Source: Bacteroidota bacterium
GTDB taxonomy: Bacteria; Bacteroidota; Bacteroidia; Flavobacteriales; Crocinitomicaceae
NCBI GenBank assembly: GCA_029558435.1
Contig: JAKQEZ010000045.1
Location: 1 to 13,120 of the forward strand
DNA length: 13,120 nucleotides
Direction of reading: 5' to 3'
The position numbers were made by a program, and so were the translations under genes. The notes below the pieces were generated by a model, which was not told the origin of the DNA, ran no database searches, and saw only the letters and a program-made list of their open reading frames with translations. Below are positions 6,838-13,120 of the stretch, in pieces. The stretch's first letter is position 1. Every line of letters begins with the position of its first letter.

Positions 6838-7461
6838 ATGGAATGCACCACAGTTAATATGATTTTCCAAATTATTGGGGCAATTGGCTCACTTGCTACT
6901 TTTGGAGCATTTGTTTTTCTTTTCCGTAGAGACAAAGACAAACAAACCCAAATAGACAAACTTACTGGTATAGCTACAATTTTAGAAGCTCAAAACGAGA
7001 CAATGAAATTGCAAAATGATTTGATTGCACAGCAAGTTGAAATATTTAGAAATACGTCAATCCTGAAAGGACAGGATGACAAAGCATTAGGTCAATTAAA
7101 AGAAATCGAAGAGAGAAAATTAAAATTGAGTGTAAAACCCAATCTTTGGCTAAATGGTGCAGGCTACAAAGGATTTGACGGGGAATTGACAATTGACTTA
7201 AACAATAAAGGAGAAGACGCTAAACTTATAGAGTTCAAATTAACTTCGGATGACATTATTCTACATAGCTTATCATTACCCTACGACTTGGACAAGGGAC
7301 AAAGAAGATATATTTTCGGGCGACAAAAAGGAAACAAACACATTAAGGATTGTGATTACGAAATAGATGTAATATACCAAGACAAACTTGAAAATAAATA
7401 TTTGAGTAAAATAAAAGGAACTGGAGCAAATGCAAAAATCATTGAAACAAGGGAAATATAA
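6838..7461 (+). CDS. Membrane-anchored coiled-coil protein, function unknown
   Basis: The 207-residue protein starts with one membrane segment (about 8-29) followed by positive residues RRDKDK. That suggests the N-terminus faces out and the rest lies in the cytoplasm. Residues 35-95 are a Gln/Glu/Lys-rich coiled coil (QTQIDKL...LEAQNETMKLQNDLIAQQVEIF). Residues 98-205 look beta-rich, with an immunoglobulin-like alternation (LSVKPNLWL, ELTIDLNNKG, KLIEFKLTSDD, YEIDVIYQD). I do not recognise a family; proteins of this shape are common in Bacteroidota accessory DNA. It sits 5 nt after the protease gene, so the two are one transcription unit. If the topology is right, the two proteins lie on opposite sides of the membrane except for a few N-terminal residues. 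Confidence is high for the gene, low for any role. Confidence 0.75.
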   Translation: MECTTVNMIFQIIGAIGSLATFGAFVFLFRRDKDKQTQIDKLTGIATILEAQNETMKLQNDLIAQQVEIFRNTSILKGQDDKALGQLKEIEERKLKLSVKPNLWLNGAGYKGFDGELTIDLNNKGEDAKLIEFKLTSDDIILHSLSLPYDLDKGQRRYIFGRQKGNKHIKDCDYEIDVIYQDKLENKYLSKIKGTGANAKIIETREI

Positions 7462-7470
7462 AACAGCCCA

Positions 7471-7606
7471 GTGCATAACAAGGTATTACCAAAAGCGGGG
7501 CTGAACAGCTTCGATTGGACATTTGTGCAAAGTTTAACATTCATTCTTCAATTGAACTTTTGTACTAAAAATTCTCACCTTCGGCAATACCAGAACCGTT
7601 ACCTGC
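7471..7606 (+). repeat. attC-like recombination site 3 (end of cassette 3)
   Basis: The left box GTGCATAAC (7471-7479) and right core GTTACCTGC (7598-7606) bracket a weaker stem. GGTATT (7482-7487) pairs exactly with AATACC (7586-7591), and pairing continues inward to about 7500/7573. Four of the five inner mismatches are A-C or C-A on the top strand and become G-T wobbles on the bottom strand. The boundary is between 7598 and 7599. Its sequence is unlike the other sites; only the architecture is shared. Confidence 0.75.
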
Positions 7607-7648
7607 AACTCTAAGCAAAACATTTTACAGGTTAAAAGGAACAATAAT

Positions 7649-7669
7649 ATGAGTAAAAAATTAAAATAA
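7649..7669 (+). CDS. Possible six-codon leader peptide (MSKKLK)
   Basis: ATG at 7649 opens six codons ending in TAA at 7667-7669, three nt before the ATG of the large gene at 7673. Such a mini-frame could feed ribosomes to the next start by reinitiation, or it may be chance in AT-rich DNA. Nothing else supports it. Confidence 0.15.
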   Translation: MSKKLK

Positions 7670-7672
7670 ACT

Positions 7673-9235
7673 ATGGCGGTATTACAAAAGGGAAATTCTA
7701 TATCCCCTTTTTGGGGAGAAAATATTAATTTAATAACTGGACTTGACCCTTTAGGACTACAAGTAACTTCAGAAGCAACATATTCTACACTATTACCAGG
7801 GATTTCCAATCTAACAAATCGCCTTAGATATTACGGATTTTATTGTTGGCTAATAAATTTTTATTTTCAAAAAGAAAAAAAGGGCAACCAAACGGAACAA
7901 TATCGCTTTATTCGAAGAGCGGAACTAATGATTGCAATTATTATGCAATCTGAACGCCCTGAAATTACTCAAATTACAGGAAGTCTGTTTGCCTCAAATC
8001 TAATTAAGGAAAGTATAGATAACTATGACTTAGCTGCCGGGGCTGATAAAGACAAAGGGAATGAAAATGTTTATTGGAAATATGCATCAGGAGCCTTTGG
8101 ACAATATTATTTTGGAGCAATGTCTGCCCTTTCTTTAGTTGTACGTTATGAAAATGATGAAGGTGATATTATTTTCAACATTACACAACCACACCCGAAA
8201 CAAAAGGTTTCAGGAAAGCAATTAGCAGATGCGTTTGACGAAGGGTTGACAGAAGAAATAAAAACACTATTTTACAACTGCATAAAGAAAGGAAAGTTAT
8301 CGCAAAATAATATTTCGGAACTAATTGAATATTTTGCCATTGATAAAGTAAACCCTGAAAGTATAGAATGGAAATTATACGTTGAAATGCTATTGGATAA
8401 AGATTATCCGAGCAAAGAAATTGAAGAAGATTTTACATTTCACAGAAGAAATACAATCGCTTCTTTACTATCAACAGCAGAGGAAAACAATCAGGAATAC
8501 AACTGGTATGTTTATCTTGACAATTGTTACGAACAGAAATTTAAAAATATTGAAAATACCAATATTGGTTGGTATTGCTACCAACTAAACGAATATTGGC
8601 AGTTTGCCTGTGGGCTAATTTTCTATGGTACACTTCAATATTTAGAAACTTTACACAGAGAAGAATATTTGCCAAAATTCATTTCTGATTTTTCAAAGCT
8701 AATCAACAAAGAAAGTAAGACCAACGAGGCTACAACACTTGAAAACTACATTACAAATATTGATAAAACTGAAATTGACTTATTAGAACAAATAGAAAGA
8801 AACAACACACCACAAGAAAATGCAAAAATCGGTTTTGATTTACTTTTCAAACTTTATCATAACAACAAAGAACAATTACCACAACTTAAAGAATATTTGA
8901 GCCGAAACGGAATTATTAGAGAGGGAAATGTGGCAGACGGCCTATTTGCAATTACAAACCATTTGCAAAATGATTTGCAAGAATTTATTTCATTTTTTAT
9001 TCATAAAAACATAATTTATCGCCACCAAATGGTTGCCTTACGAAAAATGGGAAACGGAACACAAGCAACCAATAAATTTATCATTGAGGAACAAATGATA
9101 CGCCTTATTGATACTTTTCCTGCACGTTGGACTTCGCCACGAATGAATGCATTGCGAAATTTACTTTATGATTTGCAAGTTATCAATGATGAAGGTAACA
9201 TTACAGAACTACACACAAAAATTGCTTACCAATAA
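7673..9235 (+). CDS. Unrecognised 520-residue protein paired with a PLD-type protein
   Basis: I do not recognise a named family. The chain is soluble and mostly helical. Its N-terminus has a distinctive block, GLDPLGLQ (23-30) followed by LPGISNLTNRLRYY (41-54) and FYCWL (56-60). The run of Asn, Thr, Arg, Arg, Tyr looks conserved rather than random and could be a binding or catalytic site. No Walker, HNH, PD-(D/E)xK or helix-turn-helix motif is evident. The stop overlaps the start of the PLD gene by one nt (TAATG), so the two are made in a fixed ratio and probably act as a complex. The leader is 74 nt inside the cassette with no clear promoter. A defence role for the pair is inference from size, coupling, nuclease-type partner and location in an array next to a restriction system. 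Confidence 0.7.
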   Translation: MAVLQKGNSISPFWGENINLITGLDPLGLQVTSEATYSTLLPGISNLTNRLRYYGFYCWLINFYFQKEKKGNQTEQYRFIRRAELMIAIIMQSERPEITQITGSLFASNLIKESIDNYDLAAGADKDKGNENVYWKYASGAFGQYYFGAMSALSLVVRYENDEGDIIFNITQPHPKQKVSGKQLADAFDEGLTEEIKTLFYNCIKKGKLSQNNISELIEYFAIDKVNPESIEWKLYVEMLLDKDYPSKEIEEDFTFHRRNTIASLLSTAEENNQEYNWYVYLDNCYEQKFKNIENTNIGWYCYQLNEYWQFACGLIFYGTLQYLETLHREEYLPKFISDFSKLINKESKTNEATTLENYITNIDKTEIDLLEQIERNNTPQENAKIGFDLLFKLYHNNKEQLPQLKEYLSRNGIIREGNVADGLFAITNHLQNDLQEFISFFIHKNIIYRHQMVALRKMGNGTQATNKFIIEEQMIRLIDTFPARWTSPRMNALRNLLYDLQVINDEGNITELHTKIAYQ

Positions 9236-11886
9236 TGGCTATCAAACGGAACAACATACTTTCGCTTATTGGTAACGGACGATACCACTCTTGCGTACTC
9301 ACATCTTTCAGTTTTGATTTCTATTTCTTTGAAATGAAAGTAATGAAATGGTTACGTTCCTGCGGAATTAGAAACGTAAATGTTTTTATTGACGGACATT
9401 TCTATTCTGAATTGATGCAACAAGCAACAGGCGATGAAATGAAATTGGCAACAGGATATTCACTATATCCTATTTTTGAAAAAAATATTTTCCACCCGAA
9501 AATTTGGTTACTGTTTGGCGAAAATGAAGGCTTATTACTTGTTGGTTCGGGAAACCTTACCAATTCTGGTAATGGAAGTAATGATGAAATTTGGGGTGCT
9601 TACCATTTTGATATAAATCAACCGCAAAATTCACCTGTGTTTTCCGCAGCGTGGAATTATGTTTCCAAGTTAAGTGCAAACACAAAAGGTATTGTAAATG
9701 AAAAAACAACACATTGGATTGCCGAACATTCACAATGGCTTATGGAATTGCCAAAGGTTGAAGATTTTCAGTTTTTAGATTTACCCAACAACAAAACGAC
9801 TTTCTTATACAATACCGATAAAACCACAATTTGGCAACAGATTAAACAGCTTATGGCAAATGAAAAAGTAACAGAAATAACAACCGTTTCACCTTATTAC
9901 GACAAACAAGGAAAAGCATTAGAAGAAATAAAAAATGCTTTCCCTAATGCAAAAATCAATGTAGTAATTGATGAAAGTGGCACAATTCCTATGGAATTGC
10001 CTGACAGTAAAATATATAATTTCCACGATTGGAAAGAATTAGATTTATGCAGAAATATTGGAGCAAAACAGCAATCAAAACTACACGCTAAAATTTTGTA
10101 TTTTAAGACGAAAAGCAACAAAGAATTTTGCTTGTTCGGCAGTGCAAATATTACTTCGGCAGGGTTAGGAATTTCAAACACAGCTAATTCGGAAGTTTCG
10201 CTTTTCATTCAATCAGAAAAAGGGAACATTTTAGAAAAAATCGGATTGAAACTAAAAGATAGTAGCAAAAAACAACTTTCAAATTTTACAGTCAATAATA
10301 AAGTTTCAATAGAGCAAGCGATAATCAAAAACAATCGGTTTCCAATAAAACTATCAGTCGCCGAAATCAATTACGCAACATTAACGCTTTATACAGATAA
10401 CGGTTTTGATACTTCAGTTTCAGTTGCATTATATGACAACAATAATCAACTGATAAAAAATCAAACAATCCAAAAACTAAAACCACAGCACGAAATAAAC
10501 CTTGATATTGACGAAAATAAATTAAGATATGTGCAAATACAAAGCACAGATAACAAAAAAAACCTTTCAAACAAAATTCTTATCAGTAATTATTTTACAA
10601 TTGCAAAAACACACCCAGACCCGAAAAATGCAGAGTTGGAAAGATTGTGCGGACAGCTTCAGAGTGGTGAATTGCGAAATGTATTAGATTTAATTCATTA
10701 TGCCATAATTGACGAAAGCGAGAAAGAAGACGGAACTTCTGTTATCAATTCTTCTAAAAACAAACTGAGTACAAAAGAAGAAAAGACAACAGACGACCAA
10801 TCACAACTTTATGATTTATCAGGTTACAAACCAATAGAACAAAATTCGCAACTACAAGAAAACGCTTTGCTTTTAACACCCTCGCTCCGTGTGTTAGATG
10901 CACTTAAATTAGCTCATACACAAAGTTTAGCGTTGGAAGCAGACATAAGAACAGACGAACAAGAAGATGATATTAGCAACATTAGCGGAAACGATGAAAA
11001 CGAAGTGCGACAAGGTAAAAGCATTCCTTTGAAACTTTTAGAAAGCGACAAACGAAAACTCAAAAACTTTTTCAAAAATCTTTACAGTTATTTTCACCAC
11101 GATCTTTTATTTAAAGACACCAGAGTATCGGACTATAAACTGACTTTAACAGACTTAACAAAATATTTGATTGCATTAGAACTTATTCACGAGTTTGGCG
11201 GTAAATCAGAAAAAATAGAAGATGAACAACAACAACTATTTTTTACTTATTTGCCTGTAACTGGTGACTACGAAAATGATAACGTAAAAGGTTGTTGCCT
11301 AAATATAGTTGGCGACTTTCTGCGATTATCCAAAAATGGCTTTAAAGAATATACTTTTGATTACACACGAAAAAAGTTTGAGCAATTGCAACGAGATGCA
11401 CTTATCAGTACGCTTGTTTGTATTTTAAACACTTACTGGAAAGAAGATGAAAGCCCCTATTTGAAAACACTTTTATTAAATTCATTGCATTATTTAGGTT
11501 GGTCATCAACAACGGATATAGACAAAAATCTAACTACTTTGATTGGACAAGTAAGAGAAAAAGCCAAGAACTTAAAACAGACAACAAGAAATTTAGACAC
11601 GCAATTAGACTATTTTGAAAATCAGGTTTGCAATGCGTTTAGACGTGCAACCCAAAACAGAGAAAACAAAAACTTTGCTAACAAAGCAAACATTGGTCAA
11701 ATAGTTTATTCCTCAATCGCTGGTGTAGGCTATTGTTATGTGAGTAAAGTATTAAAAGGGAATGAATACTACTTGTCCAGACCAGGGTTTAAATGGGTTG
11801 AAGAAGAAAAAGAATTTATTAATCCTATAGGAGATAAGATTTATAATCCAATTCCTCTAACCAGTATGATTTTAATTGATTTATAA
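9235..11886 (+). CDS. Large protein with N-terminal phospholipase-D-type (HKD) domain
   Basis: The 883-residue protein carries two PLD-superfamily half-sites, which together form one active site in this family. The first is H87-P-K89 followed by G-S105-G-N107 and E118. The second is H284-A-K286 followed by G-S303-A-N305 and E320. The Asp of the classic HxKx4D is not obvious in either. PLD enzymes form a phosphohistidine intermediate and cut phosphodiesters; relatives include nucleases (BfiI, Nuc) and DISARM DrmC. Residues 365-455 look like a beta domain, 460-560 a helical and acidic linker region, and 600-883 a long helical C-terminal region with no recognised motif. Its start overlaps the stop of the preceding gene (TAATG). 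DNA or RNA is the likelier substrate given the context, but this is inference; lipid cleavage or a helicase-free DNA-binding role cannot be excluded. Confidence 0.75.
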   Translation: MAIKRNNILSLIGNGRYHSCVLTSFSFDFYFFEMKVMKWLRSCGIRNVNVFIDGHFYSELMQQATGDEMKLATGYSLYPIFEKNIFHPKIWLLFGENEGLLLVGSGNLTNSGNGSNDEIWGAYHFDINQPQNSPVFSAAWNYVSKLSANTKGIVNEKTTHWIAEHSQWLMELPKVEDFQFLDLPNNKTTFLYNTDKTTIWQQIKQLMANEKVTEITTVSPYYDKQGKALEEIKNAFPNAKINVVIDESGTIPMELPDSKIYNFHDWKELDLCRNIGAKQQSKLHAKILYFKTKSNKEFCLFGSANITSAGLGISNTANSEVSLFIQSEKGNILEKIGLKLKDSSKKQLSNFTVNNKVSIEQAIIKNNRFPIKLSVAEINYATLTLYTDNGFDTSVSVALYDNNNQLIKNQTIQKLKPQHEINLDIDENKLRYVQIQSTDNKKNLSNKILISNYFTIAKTHPDPKNAELERLCGQLQSGELRNVLDLIHYAIIDESEKEDGTSVINSSKNKLSTKEEKTTDDQSQLYDLSGYKPIEQNSQLQENALLLTPSLRVLDALKLAHTQSLALEADIRTDEQEDDISNISGNDENEVRQGKSIPLKLLESDKRKLKNFFKNLYSYFHHDLLFKDTRVSDYKLTLTDLTKYLIALELIHEFGGKSEKIEDEQQQLFFTYLPVTGDYENDNVKGCCLNIVGDFLRLSKNGFKEYTFDYTRKKFEQLQRDALISTLVCILNTYWKEDESPYLKTLLLNSLHYLGWSSTTDIDKNLTTLIGQVREKAKNLKQTTRNLDTQLDYFENQVCNAFRRATQNRENKNFANKANIGQIVYSSIAGVGYCYVSKVLKGNEYYLSRPGFKWVEEEKEFINPIGDKIYNPIPLTSMILIDL

Positions 11887-11894
11887 AATGAGAT

Positions 11895-12033
11895 GCAGGT
11901 AACAGCTCGTTTGGCAAAAGCGGCAGGAAATGGCTTCGGTTTGAAGTTTTTGTTTAATTTTAAAGTCTCGTCTTCAGTTGAAAGTTAGTGCTTCAAAATG
12001 CCGCCTTCGCCAAGCGAGTCAGACGTTGTAGGC
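11895..12033 (+). repeat. attC-like recombination site 4 (end of cassette 4)
   Basis: The left box GCAGGTAAC (11895-11903) and right core GTTGTAGGC (12025-12033) bracket a stem, 11906-11925 with 11999-12018, 17 of 20 positions paired. From the left AAC to the cut the sequence has the same length (122 nt) as site 2 and differs at six positions, yet it closes an unrelated cassette. The boundary is between 12025 and 12026. Confidence 0.85.
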
Positions 12034-12865
12034 AAGCCCTGCGAAGCCGAAAGAGCAGGAATTAAAACCCATACCATTATGAATGAACAAGTACAATCTT
12101 TTATTGAAAAAGCCAAAGTTGAGCAAGAAGCTACTAAACTAAAAGAACGCAACCAACATTTGATTAGCCTTGGTCTAATAGATGAAAATAAAAGCGAGCG
12201 AAAGTACCAAGAGTATTTTTCTGAAAACGCAAAGTGGGATATTGAAAAGAAAATGTACTATGTGGGTCTTGACGTAGCAGTTGAAACGACAGATGAAGAA
12301 TATAATGAAATTTGCAAATATTTTCCGCCCAAACCAGAAAAAGAAGTTAAGGTAAATTTTGAAGGAAGTGGTGTAAAAACATTAAATGGTTTTGGTACAT
12401 TCTTCTTTGTTATTGCTTCGATAGCAATGCTTGTTGCGGTGATTGGTTTTATTATGTATTTGGCGAATGATATGGATTACAGTTCGGAAAGAGAAAATGC
12501 AATAATTGGAATTTCAATGGCTTCTTCTTTATTCCCTATCGCAATTGGTTCATTCGCTGGCGGTGCAATTTGTAAGGGATTGTCAACCATAGCAAAAACC
12601 GCATTATATAAAAGGACATTGCTTGAAAAACAATATCGTTTTGAAGAATAAAACTCAACCAAAATCGCAAACGATAAACATGTATTAGGTTGCGTTTAAG
12701 CACTTCCAACGAGATTAAAATGAAATAAGGGCCAGCCTACAACAGCGGCTTGGCTTTCAGGATATGGCGACTTGCACGTTTGACAGAAATGCGTATATTT
12801 GGTGGTAGTTGGCTCGCAGAGCGTGTGCTGCGTAATCTACCGCCCGAAAGCCAAGCCGCCAACCG
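12026..12865 (+). mobile_element. Integron-type gene cassette 5 (small membrane protein)
   Basis: The unit starts TTGTAGGC and ends in an attC whose left box GCCTACAAC (12735-12743) is an exact 9-nt reverse complement of GTTGTAGGC (12025-12033). Complementarity resumes two bases further on (GCCCT against AGGGC). At 840 bp with one gene this is a cassette of ordinary size. Confidence 0.82.
12079..12651 (+). CDS. Small protein with two membrane segments, function unknown
   Basis: The 190-residue product has a charged helical N-terminal region (1-65, Lys/Glu-rich, likely coiled coil up to about residue 30). A short acidic stretch (69-95) and two membrane segments (about 106-128 and 141-166) with a short loop follow. 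The final KRTLLEKQYRFEE tail would lie on the same side as the N-terminus, probably the cytoplasm. The second segment is rich in Gly and Ser (AIGSFAGGAI). No family is recognised. An ATG at 11998 opens the same frame 27 codons earlier, but there the first residues are translated attC stem (MPPSPSESDV), so the ATG at 12079 is chosen. An 83-nt untranslated tail precedes the attC. A pore-forming or membrane-sensing role is possible but unsupported. Confidence 0.7.
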   Translation: MNEQVQSFIEKAKVEQEATKLKERNQHLISLGLIDENKSERKYQEYFSENAKWDIEKKMYYVGLDVAVETTDEEYNEICKYFPPKPEKEVKVNFEGSGVKTLNGFGTFFFVIASIAMLVAVIGFIMYLANDMDYSSERENAIIGISMASSLFPIAIGSFAGGAICKGLSTIAKTALYKRTLLEKQYRFEE

Positions 12866-12873
12866 TTACCCAA
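12735..12873 (+). repeat. attC-like recombination site 5 (end of cassette 5)
   Basis: The left box GCCTACAAC (12735-12743) and right core GTTACCCAA (12865-12873) enclose a stem in which 12744-12758 pairs with 12846-12860 at 14 of 15 positions. The single mismatch is a bottom-strand G-T wobble. The right arm resembles bases 1-29 of the window (25 of 29). The boundary is between 12865 and 12866. Confidence 0.82.
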
Positions 12874-13120
12874 CATAATAAAAGACGACTTAGGAAGTTC
12901 TTATCAACTGTTAATTTTTTTTTAATGAATCTGATTGTGTTAACAGAGTAAATATCAATTTTATGTTTAAAATTGGTGTAAAAACGTTTCTTTTCAAATA
13001 ACAGTTTTGATATAACTATAAATTAATCGAGTATGAAACGAATAATATCAATAATTACTATGGCTCTAGACTATGATTTTTTTTTTAACATTATGATAAT
13101 GATGTTTTGTTGGAACGGGA
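12866..13120 (+). mobile_element. Start of cassette 6 (partial)
   Basis: The sequence begins TTACCCAAC after the GTT core and runs off the window. By the rule seen in cassettes 1-5, its attC should have a left box close to TTGGGTAAC further right. The first 167 nt are very AT-rich and I see no gene in them, only a weak 7-bp inverted repeat, CTGTTAA (12908-12914) with TTAACAG (12940-12946). A possible gene start follows at 13033. Confidence 0.55.
13033..13120 (+). CDS. Possible partial gene at the window edge
   Basis: ATG at 13033 opens a frame that stays open to the window end (29 codons). It begins MKRIISIITMAL, which could be the start of a signal peptide, but then continues with Asp-Tyr-Asp, a run of Phe, and Met/Ile-rich residues. 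The Phe run is coded by ten consecutive T (13077-13086), a place where a frameshift or sequencing error is likely. No family can be assigned. Confidence 0.3.
   Translation, partial: MKRIISIITMALDYDFFFNIMIMMFCWNG

Larger units (their letters stand above)
5643..7598 (+). mobile_element. Integron-type gene cassette 3 (exported protease plus membrane coiled-coil protein)
   Basis: The unit starts TTATGCAC and ends in an attC whose left box GTGCATAAC (7471-7479) is an exact 9-nt reverse complement of GTTATGCAC (5642-5650). It is 1956 bp and has two plus-strand genes 5 nt apart; the second ends 9 nt before the attC. No promoter box is evident in the 47-nt leader. Confidence 0.8.
7599..12025 (+). 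mobile_element. Integron-type gene cassette 4 (two-gene PLD-containing system)
   Basis: The unit starts TTACCTGCA and ends in an attC with left box GCAGGTAAC (11895-11903). This is the exact reverse complement of GTTACCTGC (7598-7606), with a tenth base also matching. At 4427 bp it is far larger than a typical integron cassette (usually under 1-1.5 kb) and holds two coupled large genes, the second ending 8 nt before the attC. Confidence 0.78.

Noticed and set aside
1..13120. CRISPR array or transposon interpretation of the repeated ~137-nt sites
   Set aside because: The repeats are kilobases apart and flank genes, no transposase or target-site duplications are seen, and the box-complementarity rule fits integron cassettes instead.
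1..13120. tRNA or rRNA genes
   Set aside because: No cloverleaf-like or rRNA-like sequence was recognised by eye on either strand.

Overview
The window is AT-rich DNA that most resembles Bacteroidota. Reading frames are long and AT-rich, Shine-Dalgarno sequences are absent, and one exact Bacteroidota-type -7 promoter box (TAnnTTTG) is seen. Gene families include a GYF_2 membrane protein and an MjaI-like restriction system. No gene identifies the genus.

The main feature is the layout. The window is a head-to-tail array of gene cassettes separated by integron attC-like sites about 137-139 nt long. Each of the five complete units begins just after the G of a GTT core, and ends with a site whose left box (ending in AAC) is the 9-10 nt reverse complement of that unit's own first bases. 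This pairing is expected only if each unit once existed as a circle closed at its own attC. Units: cassette 1, 30-2418; cassette 2, 2419-5642; cassette 3, 5643-7598; cassette 4, 7599-12025; cassette 5, 12026-12865. Bases 1-29 are the end of the preceding attC, and 12866-13120 is the start of a sixth cassette. No integrase is in the window. All sites face the same way, so an integrase and attI, if present, should lie to the left.

Cassette 1 has a GYF_2-domain protein with two membrane segments, overlapping a soluble helical protein that resembles AbiJ/Abi_C abortive-infection proteins. Cassette 2 is a complete restriction-modification system: a beta-class N4-cytosine-type methyltransferase facing a controller-endonuclease operon (C protein plus two related MjaI-like subunits). 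C-box-like operators stand at both promoters and the methylase mRNA is probably leaderless. Cassette 3 has an exported trypsin-like (S1C) protease without PDZ domain, plus a membrane-anchored coiled-coil protein. Cassette 4, 4.4 kb, has a translationally coupled pair: an unrecognised 520-residue protein and an 883-residue protein with two phospholipase-D-type half-sites. It is the best candidate for an undescribed (perhaps defence) system. Cassette 5 has one small protein with two membrane segments.

The genes do not form one pathway. Each cassette looks like an independent module, several of them plausibly anti-phage, stored in an array. Apart from the divergently promoted restriction-modification cassette, all genes read left to right, as in integron arrays transcribed from an upstream promoter.
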